DNA of 64,000 bases from Phytopythium helicoides (Eukaryota; Oomycota; Peronosporomycetes; Pythiales; Pythiaceae), in assembly GCA_024867545.1 (NCBI GenBank), contig JANFNE010000027.1, forward strand, positions 62,001 through 126,000, in the 5' to 3' direction. A program made the translations under genes and the position numbers. Shown here one piece after another: positions 1-11,900 of this stretch; position 1 is the first letter of the stretch; each line of letters opens with the position of its first letter. The notes under the pieces were generated by a model. It was not told where the DNA came from. It saw nothing but the letters and a program-made list of their open reading frames with translations, and did not search any database.

Positions 1-40
1 GTATGGAGGCCCACAGCGTGGACGGCTACTGCGGACTCAC

Positions 41-772
41 CTGCAGGTAGTAGGCGCTGCGCAGCTGTCCCGTGGCGAAGGGCACGAGGTCGATCTTGAC
101 CCTTGCGGGCGCCGAGCGCCACTCTAGCGTGTCTACATCAAAGCTGAGCTTGTCTGCGCGCTCCGCGCGTATGCGTCCAAAGTCTGGCGGTCGGTGGGGC
201 ACGACGGTCTTCATGATGGGCTGCAGACGCGCGCGCTCCGTGGAGGTGCCCGTCATTTCGTTGATGATCTGGTTCTTTCGCTCTCGGTACTCATCGGCCG
301 TGAGGTGTCCGCAGTCCAGCAGCAGCTTGAGCGTGTTGAGCTTCTCGAACGGGCTGCTCGCCTTGGCGGCGCTCGCCGCAGCGCCAGGCGTGGCCGGCGC
401 CGCAGCCGCCACCGGCACGGCGAACACGTCCACGTCGAGCGCCTCCGGGCGCAGCAGCGCGCTCTTGCGCGGCTTCTTGCCCGTCCGCGCCGTGAAGTTG
501 ACGCTCATGGTGATGTGCGACGGGAAGCCCGGCAGGTCCACCGAGTGCACAGCGGCCACTGGCGCCGCGAAGCGCTCGTCGGCCGCCTCGAGCGCGCCGC
601 GGACGGCCGCGGACGCCTGCTGACCGTCCATCGCAGCCCGCGGAGCCGCCGCGGAGGCCGTTGGGGGCGAGTGGAGGCGCCCGCTGCGGCCCAGCGCCGC
701 GCTATTCGCGGCGGCGACGCGTGGCGACGGCGGGCGGCGCGGCGGGCGGCGCGGCTCGGCCGGCGAAGCCAT
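41..772 (-). CDS. alpha-kinase-like protein, first exon (partial)
   Basis: First exon of a gene that continues past the left edge. It encodes 244 residues in frame and stops at a consensus donor: GTGAGT lies in positions 40-35, and the frame would hit a stop just beyond it. Residues 1-60 are Ala/Pro/Arg-rich and probably disordered. Residues 143-172 resemble a short SHOCT-type helical motif (KLNTLKLLLDCGHLTADEY). The last 25 residues, ending PFATGQLRSAYYLQ, match the beginning of alpha-kinase (eEF2-kinase/MHCK) catalytic domains, where a similar PFxxGxxRxAY segment opens the fold. The catalytic core itself is outside the window, so kinase activity is inferred. The start used has the context gcATGG; a second in-frame ATG at residue 48 is possible. 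Two CCAAT-containing direct repeats lie upstream at 831-880. Confidence 0.6.
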
Positions 773-1806
773 GCATGCAGCCGGCCGGAAAAGTCATGGC
801 GTTTCCGCGCGTATCCGGCGGGCGGGTTTTTGGCCAATGGGGAGGGGAGGGAGGGTGTGATTGGCCAATGGGGAGGGGAGATTGGATCATTTCGGCGAAT
901 CGCGGGCGGGCAGCGGGCGACCACAAAGGGGCAGAGAAGCTCGCGGCTGACCACGCTGCGCAACACGTGGACCGACGCGGTCAGAGAGCAGAGCAGAGAG
1001 CTGCGCCATTGGTTTCGACCGAGCAGTTCTCTTCCAGGCGGGTGGGTGGGTGAGCTGCCAGTTGCCTGATATCGTTGCAACACGGAAGCCATGTAATTCT
1101 CCCAACATAACCTGACAGATCAGAAAGCACGAGCTGGCTAGTTGGCGTGGCCCACATGAGCGTGCCCAACCACGGTCGCCCCACGTGTCTCAGATCGGAC
1201 AGCCAAATCACTCCCGCCCAGTATCGACCGCTGACGACACCTTCGGAGCCCTTGGACAGACAGCAAAAGCCTCCCGCCCGATCTCGAGGTGCGTCCGAAA
1301 GCTCGCACCGCCACCTCCAGCAAGGGGCTTTCGCTGCCTGGCGAGCCCCGACTCCGCCGCAAACCACCCATGTCGGGTGAACCAAATCGGCGAAAAGATA
1401 TCCCCGCCCACGCCCGCACCACTCACTTGATTGTTGTATCCCAATCCGTTTTCACTCGGCGTTTGTATGCCGGATCGCCCCACTGGCTCAAAATTTCGCC
1501 TCCCTCTCGTCAGGACGCAGAGACCCACGACACCAGCTGGGCTTGAAGCTTGTGACCTAACTCACTCGTGCTCAGTATGCACGTCCGAGCACAGCCGGGC
1601 CAGCGGTCGCGCGTGACTGGCGTCCAGTATGCCGCGCAGTGAGTAACGCGCTCTGCCGGCCCGTCTGCCGCCCCGCCGGATGCCAGGCAAGTGGCCCATT
1701 GCCCTTTGGCACCCGCCGACTCGACCGGACGGTCGGCCATTCCCGGATTCGCCCGCTCCACCGCAAGTGCCTGCCCGCCTGTCTCCTTCTTTCCCGCCAC
1801 CTCAAG
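773..1806. other. intergenic, divergent promoter region
   Basis: About 1 kb between the alpha-kinase start (-) and the secreted-protein start (+). It holds a 19-bp direct repeat at 831-849 and 862-880, each copy with TTGGCCAAT or its core, and GCCATTCCC at 1736-1744 about 65 bp before the + gene. No gene was recognised here. Confidence 0.6.
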
Positions 1807-2637
1807 ATGATGTCGCTGCGCTGCCTCGCCGTGCTGGCTGCTGTGGGCGCCGCCGTGGCCTCGGCCGCCGACTCGTCGAGCGCCGGCAGCCTGGCGATGG
1901 CCGTGGGCACGCTGGGCGACACGGTGCAGGCCGAGAACGGCACGACGGTCTTCATGGGCACCGAGTACAACCCCGACAAGTGCGTGCTGCAGTTCCTGAG
2001 CCTCGAGTGCGACGACAACTGCGCCGAGCTCAACGGCTGGGAGCTCGAATGCGTCAGCCAGGGCAAGCAGGATGGCAAGGAGAAGAAGATGTGCGAGTGC
2101 AAGGACGTCGAGGCGTCCCAGTGCCAGTCGTCTACCAACCCGAACGTCACGGGCACCGTCCCGCAGTTCGGCGACTGTTCCACCAACCAGTGCGTCGACT
2201 CGTACGGTTACATCTCGACCTCCTCCGAGGAGGGACCCATCTGCGCCGAGAAGCTCCACTGCGTGCAGGAGATCAACACCACCGCCACTGAGCCCGCCAG
2301 CATCTGCCACACGTGCATGTCGTGCATCGCGCAGAACTCGGCGGCTGGCGACGCGCTCGCTGGCGTCAAGCGCTTCAACTGCACGGCCATCTGCCCGCAG
2401 GAGATCCTCGACACCATCGCCGAGAAGAACGCTGCTGGCGTCGGTATTGCGGACGCCGTCCCCTCGACGTCGTCCTCTGCCGGTGGCTCGAGCACGGGCA
2501 GCGCCAGCGTCTCGGGCTCGGCCGGCAGCTCCAGCGGTTCGACGGCTGCCAGTGGCTCCAGCGCGGCCTCGAGCGTCGTCACGAGCGTCATGGCTGTTGC
2601 CGCGTCGCTCGTGGCTGTCGTGGCCGTCGTCGCGTAA
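1807..2637 (+). CDS. secreted Cys-rich protein, probable GPI anchor
   Basis: A 276-residue protein of unknown function. The N-terminus (MMSLRCLAVLAAVGAAVASA) is a clear secretion signal with likely cleavage after ASA. The middle, about residues 55-215, is rich in cysteine, often in short-spaced pairs (CDDNC, CECK, CHTCMSC), which suggests several disulfides. Residues 220-255 are a Ser/Gly/Ala-rich linker, and the C-terminus is a hydrophobic tail ending AVAASLVAVVAVVA with no basic residues after it, the pattern of a GPI-attachment signal. It therefore probably sits on the cell surface or in the cell wall. Upstream in-frame codons exist, but the ATG pair at 1807/1810 is chosen because it begins the signal peptide. 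No RxLR or LFLAK motif was seen, so it is not a typical cytoplasmic effector. No family was recognised. Confidence 0.8.
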   Translation: MMSLRCLAVLAAVGAAVASAADSSSAGSLAMAVGTLGDTVQAENGTTVFMGTEYNPDKCVLQFLSLECDDNCAELNGWELECVSQGKQDGKEKKMCECKDVEASQCQSSTNPNVTGTVPQFGDCSTNQCVDSYGYISTSSEEGPICAEKLHCVQEINTTATEPASICHTCMSCIAQNSAAGDALAGVKRFNCTAICPQEILDTIAEKNAAGVGIADAVPSTSSSAGGSSTGSASVSGSAGSSSGSTAASGSSAASSVVTSVMAVAASLVAVVAVVA

Positions 2638-3024
2638 ACATCTCGTCGCTCTTCGTTCCTCTCAGCTTTGCCCATCAAGGGAGCAAGCACCGCGGCAATG
2701 CGCCCGCGGTAGTTTTTTATGACGGCTTGATTGCCGCGACCGAATACCACACGAGTATCATACACTAGCACCATGGCTGTTTTTCGTTTGCATGGAGAGA
2801 TTCTCATCTGACCCGTGTGCTCTCTGCGCCGCCCTGTCGTCAGCACCGATGCATTCAAAAGTCAGATCCCACCCACCCTCAACTCTTTCCCACGGAATGA
2901 TGCAATCCGCATCGCTCTCACTGAACTCGATCAGCACGCCATCACTAACACACTCACAGTCACGAACGATTTCCATTGCAACGCCACTCCACAACACAAG
3001 CAAAAAAAAAGCAATATCTTCAAA
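2638..3024. other. intergenic between convergent genes
   Basis: 387 bp, less GC-rich than the neighbouring genes, containing the 3' ends of the secreted-protein gene and the bZIP gene. Nothing else was recognised. Confidence 0.6.
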
Positions 3025-5160
3025 TCACGAGAGTGCCTGCTGCAGCGCATCGTACACGTAATGCGTACACCGCTCTCGGCTGCGCTCAGCCTCGGTGGCC
3101 TGGAGCCCGATGCGCCGGAACAACGCGAGTAGCCGCTCCTCCTCCTCTTCCTCCGTTTTGTCGGCAGGCGTTTCAAGCAACTTTGACTTGAGGGCATCAC
3201 CATCTGGCGCAAACATCTTGACCGAGATGGAGCGCACCGACAAGAGCCCACCGGGCTCGCGACGGATCACGATGGCGCCGCAGCAGTTACGACGGATCGA
3301 GCGGCCGGATGGCGGCTGCATCTGCTCGTTCGTCAGGTCGTCGCGATCGACGTAGTCCCACACGATGATACCCTCGTGCTCATCTTTCATCTCACGACAA
3401 ATCGCACGCGTCTCCACGTTGATGTCTTCTTCGCCCTCTTGCTTGACGCGTAGATCATCTACCAGGGACATTGACGCCGTCATGTCGGCGTAGAGAACTT
3501 TTGATCCGTTTGTAGACGGCGCCTGCGTCTGGTCGAACGCGCGCGAGGAGTACCCTGCAGCTGGCCAGTAAATCCCAATACCCTTGGAGCTCTCAAACAC
3601 AAGATCGTGTAGTCGCTCGAGCGATCCAGCGACGCTCTCCTCGAACAGAAAGATCGACGTGAACTTCTTCAACACGCGGCCGTCGCCGAATGTCTCTTCG
3701 GATGACGTCGAGCGCAAAGATTTGATCTCGCGCTTGAGGACATACGGGTCTGCGTCAGGCTCCTCCACAAACTGTCGAGTGCCGTCATGCAACACCTTCG
3801 TTGTCGCGTAGAACGGTTGTCCACGATTCACGCGCGCCATCTCCGGATCTGTCTCACGCAGCACCAGTTTTTTTGCCAAATCCATCTTGCTTTCCGAGAA
3901 GTGAGAAAGTATCTCGCGGCGCCTTGCTTCCGGACCTCGGGCCGACAGGATGGTGTACGAGTGGATCCAGTCGTGGAACTCCATCTCACTTGGACCAAGA
4001 GGCTCCCCTGGTCCACTGAGCAGCCCGCGCATGCCCATGAGGAAGGCTGTTTGCTGGAACAGTGCCTTCTTCATCCGCTCATTGAGCTCTTCGGACTGCT
4101 TCCGCTTGCGTCGCTGGGTGACAGCAGTCTCTTCCCACTCGACAAGGCGAGCATCAGCGTGCATGCCCTTGCGCTGAGCGCGCAGCTCCTCAAGCTGTGT
4201 TGTGAGCTCGCTAAGCTCCAGTTTAAGCGCAGAAACCACGCACTTCTTCTTTTCACGATGTCGCTGAACGCTGCTGGCGATCTGGTTGCGTCGGCGCAAC
4301 TTCTTGAGCTCCTCGGGTGTGAGATTCGATTCACCCGGTGCAGTGGTAGTCACAGTCGAGGTTGTAGTTTTGGCAGCAGGACTCCCACTCGAACTAGCAC
4401 CGCTGCTGGTCGAGGGGGAGTCGTGATTGTCCGTGATGGTCTTGCGCCGCGGTGTTGCCACCGCTGACCGCGCGCCTCTGGCCTTCGCTGCTGTCGGCTG
4501 CTCCTTCCTTTGTCGTGATGCTGACACGCTCGGTCGAGGACGCTGCGCAGGCGAGATGTTGGCGCTAGCATACTGTGGTACTGCGTCTATCGCGGCTATC
4601 GAAGTCGGGGGAGACCCCGAGATGACCACGGCTTGGTCCTGCTGGAGCAGCATGGGCCGCATGTCCACCATGGGGGCCTCAAACTGCCGGAACTGCTGCT
4701 GCTGGCTCTGCCAGTTCGGCTGGTAGTGGATCTGCGGATGGAACTGCAGTGGCTGCTGGCGCATCGCGGGCGCCGGCGGCACGAGGCCCGCGGTCGCGGC
4801 GGAAGTGAGCGCGTCGTCCAGCAGCATCTCCGACAGCAGGTCCCAGTCGTTGGGCTGGCCGCGCGGCCCCATGGAGCCGAACGCCGACTCACTGGGCGGC
4901 GGCGAGTGGTCCGAGCAGCTACCGCTGCTGCTCGCCGTCCAGCTCTCGCTGCGGTAGCCGTCGTCCTCGCCTGCGTCCGCCGCCTTGTGCGCCGGAATGC
5001 CCTGCATCTGCTGCGACGCGAAGCTCTGGCTGTAGGCCGCGTACGCGAACGGGGCCGGCTGCGCTCGGTACATCTCAGCGTCCGGCGCGTTCCGGCGCGA
5101 CTGGCGAGGGGGGAGGGGGCCTCCTGCAGCGGGCAACGGCGCGCCACTCGCGAGGTCCAT
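3025..5160 (-). CDS. bZIP transcription factor with C-terminal START-like region
   Basis: A 711-residue intronless gene. Residues 1-280 are low complexity (Pro-, Gln- and Ser-rich, with a TSTSSGASSS-type stretch), as expected for an activation region. Residues 286-306 form a bZIP basic region: RRRNQIASSVQRHREKKK keeps the Asn-x2-Ala-x5-Arg spacing that contacts DNA. A leucine-heptad/coiled coil follows at about 310-335 and a second basic helix at about 345-370. The remaining 340 residues look globular and resemble the START-like domain that many oomycete bZIP proteins carry; that assignment rests on family knowledge and overall pattern, not on a search. The protein is expected to be nuclear and bind DNA as a dimer. 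The start at 5160 is the first in-frame ATG and begins a GC-rich coding stretch. Confidence 0.82.
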   Translation of the reverse strand: MDLASGAPLPAAGGPLPPRQSRRNAPDAEMYRAQPAPFAYAAYSQSFASQQMQGIPAHKAADAGEDDGYRSESWTASSSGSCSDHSPPPSESAFGSMGPRGQPNDWDLLSEMLLDDALTSAATAGLVPPAPAMRQQPLQFHPQIHYQPNWQSQQQQFRQFEAPMVDMRPMLLQQDQAVVISGSPPTSIAAIDAVPQYASANISPAQRPRPSVSASRQRKEQPTAAKARGARSAVATPRRKTITDNHDSPSTSSGASSSGSPAAKTTTSTVTTTAPGESNLTPEELKKLRRRNQIASSVQRHREKKKCVVSALKLELSELTTQLEELRAQRKGMHADARLVEWEETAVTQRRKRKQSEELNERMKKALFQQTAFLMGMRGLLSGPGEPLGPSEMEFHDWIHSYTILSARGPEARRREILSHFSESKMDLAKKLVLRETDPEMARVNRGQPFYATTKVLHDGTRQFVEEPDADPYVLKREIKSLRSTSSEETFGDGRVLKKFTSIFLFEESVAGSLERLHDLVFESSKGIGIYWPAAGYSSRAFDQTQAPSTNGSKVLYADMTASMSLVDDLRVKQEGEEDINVETRAICREMKDEHEGIIVWDYVDRDDLTNEQMQPPSGRSIRRNCCGAIVIRREPGGLLSVRSISVKMFAPDGDALKSKLLETPADKTEEEEEERLLALFRRIGLQATEAERSRERCTHYVYDALQQALS

Positions 5161-5507
5161 GGTGGTCGAGGCAGGTCCTTTCCTTTTCTTTCCTCAATGC
5201 CACTTGGTCACCTGCCTCAAGTGTCAAAAAGTACCTTTGGCGCTCGCTTAGGTGTCGCTTCTACCGGTTAAGCCTATAGCAGAAGATGAAGACGTCAAGC
5301 AACTGGACTTCTCATCAGCGTGATCATTGGTTGAAAAACAGAAATGATGATGTGATTGGCAGAAAAGATACGGCTGGCATGGCACAGCGTGGCACAGCAA
5401 GGAGGGTGCAATGATTGCTTCATGCCATGGCCACACGATGGGCGAAGAGCTCCGCATGAGCACACGAACACGGTGATACAGTAGCATTTTCAACAGCAAC
5501 GAGCAGT
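5161..5507. other. intergenic, tandem minus-strand genes
   Basis: Spacer between the end of the zinc-finger/TM gene and the start of the bZIP gene, both on the minus strand. It is AT-richer and contains the bZIP promoter. No gene was seen. Confidence 0.55.
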
Positions 5508-6272
5508 CTAGAGCAGCACCACGGCCACGTCGCGGCGGAGCTGTAGGTAGGCGGCGTAGGCGAGCGCGAGTGCGAGCCATACTGCGAGCGTGGCGACGAC
5601 CGCGAACAGCAGCTCGAACAGGTCGCTGTCCTGGAAAGTGGCGAGCGAGTAGCCTCCGGGCGGCGCGGAGAACCTTTGCGAGCTGCCGGAGCGCTTGGCG
5701 ACGCGCTGCTGCTTCTTGATGGCGAGTTCCTTGGACGCCCAGGCGGCCACTGCCCTCTGCATGTGCAGCAGCTCGCGGTACTGCGTCTCGTCCTCCTCGA
5801 TGGACGCGCGCCGCGAGAACGCGCCGAGCAGCAGCTCCTCGTCGGCCGCCTCGCCCTCTCCGTCTCGGTCCGCGCCGTAGGAGCCGTCGTTCTCCTCCTC
5901 CTCCTCGTCCTCCTCGTCCTCGCTCACGGCGTCGACGCCCTCGTCGCCCTCCATCACGTCGCCGAGCTTGCCGCCGCTGCCGCGCGGCGCGAGCGCGTCG
6001 TACTCGAGCTCCTCGGTGCCGCGCGCGTTGATGGGTGACAGGAACTGCACGTCCTCCTCCTCGTCGCCGCGCGCGAGCCGCTCCAGCAGGTCGATGGAGC
6101 GCCGCCGCCGCGCCGCCGCGCTCGGCCGCAGCAGGTCCGTGTGCTTGAGCTCCAGGTGCGCAGCGACGCACGCGCGGCACATGACGTCCATGCAGTGCTT
6201 GCAGCGCTTCTTCTTGGCGAACACCTTGAACTTCTTGCCGCACTCGTCGCACGCATTCGCCCCCGACACCAT
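5508..6272 (-). CDS. FYVE/B-box-like zinc-finger protein with C-terminal TM segment
   Basis: A 254-residue protein using the ATG at 6272 (context gtcaccATGG). Longer in-frame starts up to 6413 exist but run through AT-richer DNA that looks like leader. Residues 8-44 form a compact zinc-binding motif, C8-x2-C11-x12-C24-x2-C27-x4-C32-x2-C35 followed by two His, resembling the first half of a FYVE finger or a B-box. The middle is strongly acidic (runs of Glu/Asp at about residues 120-150). The C-terminus holds one hydrophobic segment, LLFAVVATLAVWLALALAYAAYL, probably a tail anchor. It may be a small membrane-anchored adaptor. The ligand of the finger cannot be judged, and the RRHHCR signature of true FYVE domains is absent. 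Confidence 0.65.
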   Translation of the reverse strand: MVSGANACDECGKKFKVFAKKKRCKHCMDVMCRACVAAHLELKHTDLLRPSAAARRRRSIDLLERLARGDEEEDVQFLSPINARGTEELEYDALAPRGSGGKLGDVMEGDEGVDAVSEDEEDEEEEENDGSYGADRDGEGEAADEELLLGAFSRRASIEEDETQYRELLHMQRAVAAWASKELAIKKQQRVAKRSGSSQRFSAPPGGYSLATFQDSDLFELLFAVVATLAVWLALALAYAAYLQLRRDVAVVLL

Positions 6273-6592
6273 GGTGACGCCCGCCCCCAGCTGCGCGACG
6301 CCCGCAATGGCCCCAACGAGGTGTCGATGCGAAGAAGCGCCATGCGCTCGTGTGGTGTACATCATAAACCGTCTTGGACAGATGGATTGTATAAATGAAT
6401 ACCCTTTTGACACTCGATCGTGGAGGCGACTAAATATTGTGACTACCCGGAAGCCTTGACGGTGGCAAATGACTGGTTGGCTGGAAGGGGGCGGGGCGGC
6501 ATGCGGCGCGAGCGACTCGAGGCCATTCCTCCCTTCGAATCCAACGTGGAAGCAAGCTCCACCGGCGACCCGATCGCGAACGAACGAGAAGC
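6273..6592. promoter_or_regulatory. bidirectional promoter region (zinc-finger gene / RPL10A)
   Basis: 320 bp shared by two divergent genes. GCCATTCC at 6522-6529, about 65 bp before the RPL10A start, resembles the oomycete initiator (YCAYTYY). No other element was identified. Confidence 0.45.
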
Positions 6593-7282
6593 ATGAGCAA
6601 GCTGAACAGCGAGATCCTGTCGCAGGCCGTGGCCGACATCCTGGCCTTCTCGGCCGGCGAGAAGGTCCACATCAACGGCAAGGACGTGCAGGGCAAGAAG
6701 CGCAACTTTAACGAGACGATCGAGCTCCAGATCGCGCTCAAGAACTACGACCCGCAGAAGGACAAGCGCTTCAGCGGCACGTTCAAGCTGCCGACCGTCC
6801 CGCGCCCCAACCTCAAGATCTGCGTGCTCGGTAACGCCGTGCACTGCGAGCTGGCCGAGAAGGAGGGCTTCGAGTACATGACGGTGGACGACCTCAAGAA
6901 GTTCAACAAGAACAAGAAGGTCATCAAGAAGTTCGCCAAGAAGTACGACGCCTTCCTCGCCTCGGACACCCTCATCAAGCAGATCCCGCGTCTGTTGGGC
7001 CCCGGTCTCAACAAGGCCGGCAAGTTCCCCACGCTGGTCGCCTCGAGCGAGGGCCTCACGGAGAAGGCGGACGCCGTGCGCGCCACCATCAAGTTCCAGA
7101 TGAAGAAGGTCATGTGCCTGAACGTCGCCATCGGCCACGTCGGCCTCTCCCAGCAGGAGATCATCGTCAACACGCAGCTGGCCGCCAACTTCCTGGCCTC
7201 GCTGCTCAAGAAGAACTGGCAGAACATCAAGGTGCTGTACCTCAAGAGCACCATGGGCCCCCCGCAGCAGATCTTCTTCTAA
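6593..7282 (+). CDS. RPL10A: 60S ribosomal protein L10a (uL1)
   Basis: 229 residues, slightly longer than the roughly 217 of animal L10a because of a short insertion near residue 25. Diagnostic stretches are [49 protein letters not shown] and SLLKKNWQN, all hallmarks of the L1-stalk protein of the large ribosomal subunit, which acts at the E site during tRNA exit. The gene is intronless with very biased GC-ending codons, as expected for high expression. The ATG at 6593 opens directly into the conserved N-terminus. Confidence 0.98.
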   Translation: MSKLNSEILSQAVADILAFSAGEKVHINGKDVQGKKRNFNETIELQIALKNYDPQKDKRFSGTFKLPTVPRPNLKICVLGNAVHCELAEKEGFEYMTVDDLKKFNKNKKVIKKFAKKYDAFLASDTLIKQIPRLLGPGLNKAGKFPTLVASSEGLTEKADAVRATIKFQMKKVMCLNVAIGHVGLSQQEIIVNTQLAANFLASLLKKNWQNIKVLYLKSTMGPPQQIFF

Positions 7283-7850
7283 GCGCTCCGCTTGCTTGGA
7301 CCAACCCCTCTTGTCGCTATTTTACCATATCGTGGGCACCCGCGTGCTCGGCTCTTTTGCTAGCTGGCAGCGGGTTAGAGGCGCACTCGTGCGTCTCGGT
7401 AGCCTAGGATATGGGAGCTGAAAGAGTGATTTCCACCAGTGTATTAGTAAGGTCGCGCATGTCTTGCGCGGCCGACGCAAAACACGCAACAACGTTTTGA
7501 AGGGACCTCATGCGATTTTGTTTGTAGAGTGAATGGGTTATGGTGCAGATAGCTCCAAAGTGATTGGTTGAGTGCTCGCAGCTCTATCCAGGTGGCGAAA
7601 GCATGCATTCGCCGATGGAGCAGGAGTTGGATTGACAAGCAATGACTCAATGGAGGCGCAGGTTGATGGTGTCGAGCATGCCAGTCACCGACTGCTCGAA
7701 CTGGACGAAGCAAAGCCAGTATCTCGACTTCCCCGGCTCCGATGGCTCAACTGTCAAGCGTGAGAGCGTCAATTACTCGACGCAGTGATGACGGAGGCTC
7801 GCAATGACGTCACTTGCAGCAGCACTCAATCTGGCACCGCAGCGCGACTT

Positions 7851-8228
7851 GTCGACTGAGTCGACTTGATACGACTGGATCGACTTGGAACGACTCAGTC
7901 GACTGAGTCGATTTGATCGCTTCAAGTCGACTCAGTCGATTCAGTCGTCTCAAGTCGACTCAAGAGGGCACCAGTCGACTTGATCTCCTTGGTCGGCTGA
8001 GCCGACTCGGCTCCGTCGACTAGGCTCGTAAGTCGACAGGAGTCCATTTGACTTGAATCGAGTTGTTCAACTGGTCTTCATCGTAAGTCGACTGAGTCGA
8101 CTTGAAACGACCAGAGGCGACTTGAACACGACCTAATAAAGTCGACTGAATGTGTCGAGCTGAAAATCGATGTTTCAAGTCGACTTAAGTCGACTGAGTC
8201 GACTGAGTCGAATCGCTTGATTCGACTG
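7851..8228. repeat. degenerate satellite of GTCGAC/AAGTCGACTT motifs
   Basis: About 14 copies of the palindrome GTCGAC occur in under 400 bp, usually inside a roughly 10-bp motif such as AAGTCGACTT or GAGTCGACTGA, with many one-base variants (CGACTTGAT, TCGATT) in between. Spacing is irregular but often 10 bp. The stretch ends sharply on both sides. Confidence 0.85.
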
Positions 8229-8388
8229 CGATTTGCATCACCAGCTCGATGCAGCGTCACGTCCGCCGCGTCATCGCTGCTCCGTCGCGTATGCCCACCC
8301 AACACTGCAATCCCTCTCCAAGTCAATTTCTCAATCCCCAAACCATGGTACTCAACTCGATCTCTACACTCCCATATTGTCGCTATAA

Positions 8389-10023
<1,635 letters not shown>

Positions 10024-10678
10024 CGCACACAAGCGAGGATTTGGCGTTAGCTGCGTCACGAGCTTCGACTTCGGCTCGTCGCCTCTTTGACTGACTCTTG
10101 CGTGGTTCTGCACTGCGCTTCTTCCTTTTAGACCTAGCACCAGCTGCACGTGTTGTCTTGGACCGACCTCGACGAGTTGCGGAAGCAGTTCATGCCCGTT
10201 TACGTGTATGCAGGCAGAGCTGCAAAGGCCGCTTTACTAGCTTGCCGTGGCTCATGATGGAGCTCTGGAGATGATTCCTATGGCATCTCCAACAAGCAAT
10301 ACGAAGTGTCAATGCAGTGCTATTGTCATCGCTGGGGGAGGGCATCGCGCAACCCGCTTGAAGCTGATGAACTGCGCTGCCAGCTTGTCAATTGGGCAGT
10401 ACCGTAAGTTACGCTCTTGAAGACACACCTATGTCTTCAAGAGCGTAACTCACGGTACTTGTGTAACTTTCTTGTTGCACCCAACTGATTGCGCCAGTGC
10501 CCACTTTCGCCCAATCGACGCTGACTACCTGCATTTATCAGGCGTTGATTCGTCAAAAATATCCTCAGAAACCCTTCCGATTGGCCAAAAACACCACTTT
10601 CTCTCTTTTTGCGACGGAAAATCCTTCCGTGCCGCTACATACAAAGCGCAAGTCAATCCTGCCCCAAGTGGCGCCTGC
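10024..10678. other. intergenic, DLD to DHHC gene
   Basis: 655 bp containing a near-perfect inverted repeat (10398-10459, listed separately) and the AT-richer DHHC leader. No gene was recognised. Confidence 0.55.
10398..10459. repeat. 28-bp inverted repeat with 6-nt loop
   Basis: Arms at 10398-10425 and 10432-10459 are complementary at 27 of 28 positions (one A/G difference) around the loop CACCTA. It would extrude as a cruciform or, if transcribed, form a long hairpin. It lies between the DLD 3' end and the DHHC promoter. Confidence 0.9.
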
Positions 10679-11560
10679 ATGGCCCCATTGCCGCCGCCGC
10701 GCGCCGCCGCCGCCACTGAGACGAGCGCGCTGCTGCCGCGCGCCATGGAGACGAACGAGGAGCTCACGAGCAAGCTGAGCCCGCCAGAGTCGGCCACGGG
10801 CGGCGTAAGCCGGGGCCGCGGTCGCTGCTGCGTGCGCTACGGCCGCACGTGGGTGCTCTGCTCGCTCTCGCGGCGCTACGGACACTTCCCGCGCACGTGC
10901 CACGTGGGTCCGCACTGGGGCTTCATGCTCGTCACCTACTGCGTCGCGCTCGGCCCGGCCTTCCTCTTCCTCGTGTACGTTGCGGGGGGCGATCACGTGG
11001 CTGCTCACGGGGGCTGACGCTCTGGTCGTATGGTAAACAGGCACGGCGACCTGCTGCTGGGCTTCCAGATCGTGTTGCTCGTATCCATGGCTGTCACCAC
11101 GGCGTCCTTCACCATGGTCGCGTGCAGCGACCCGGGCGTCATCTTTGAGGACTACTCGCCCGCGTCGGTGCAGGAGATCAGCGACGTCGAGCGCGGCATT
11201 ATCTGCGGTGGGTCTCTCCGTTGTATTGATGACGTTGTGGAAGGTGGTGGCTCTAATGGCGACGGCTGTTTGTGTGCATGTGCAGCCCAGTGCGAGATCA
11301 GGCGCCCGCTCACGGCCTCGCACTGCGCCGACTGCGGCGTGTGCGTCAACGAGGTGGGCAACATCTCCATTTTGTGTGGTGATGAGATGGATTTTGGACT
11401 AACTTGTGGAATACACGAGCAGCTGGACCACCACTGCCCATGGACCGGCAAGTGCGTCGGCAAGCGCACGCTGCGCTGGTTCTACGTCTTCCTCTCGTGC
11501 ATCTCGGTCCACGTGGTGCTGGTCGGCGTCATCGTGTGCGTGACGTTCGTCTCGCGGTGA
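10679..11560 (+). CDS. DHHC-type palmitoyltransferase, short form (4 exons)
   Basis: Reconstructed exons are 10679-10974, 11041-11207, 11286-11353 and 11423-11560 (introns of 66, 78 and 69 bp, all GT-AG), summing to 669 nt, which is 222 residues and a stop. Splicing restores a full Cys-rich domain: CAQC, RPLTASHC, CADCGVCV, DHHCPWTGKCVG. DHHC enzymes attach palmitate to cytosolic cysteines of membrane proteins, with the DHHC Cys as acyl carrier. TM1 is GFMLVTYCVALGPAFLFLV, TM2 follows GFQIVLLVSMAVTTASF, then the conserved SDPG; one further TM follows the catalytic domain. Family members normally have a fourth TM and a TTxE motif, and neither is present before the stop. The start at 10679 is chosen because coding composition begins there. 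Confidence 0.85.
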
Positions 11561-11900
11561 GGGTCGTCGATCCATGTGCTCTAGAGAAAGTGGCGGCCAG
11601 TTACATGCGCCGTGTTCACCAAGTCTTCTAGATGGGAGCTGCATCCTGCAGCTATCGATATGTATAAGTGGCAGCAAGTCGCTTTCGCTGCCAGCGATCA
11701 TGAATGTAGCCATCTTGGGCGAGAGCAATCTTTGAAGCTAGGTCAAGAGCCACGTACGTCACACATATTGCCACCATTGCTGCGCCATTCAACTTCACGA
11801 TGTCAATGGAGAACACACTGCGGGTGGAATGGTTGTTGGGTTTCATTAAAAACGGGAGGAAAGACACATACACGCACGCAGAGAGGACTCGCAACGAACT
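11561..11900. other. intergenic between convergent DHHC and calreticulin genes
   Basis: 340 bp. It was examined for a missing fourth TM segment of the DHHC protein in all forward frames and none was found. Nothing else was recognised. Confidence 0.6.

Noticed and set aside
10472..10678. N-terminal extension of the DHHC protein
   Set aside because: AT-richer, with no coding bias and initiator-like sequence inside it; the start at 10679 fits better.
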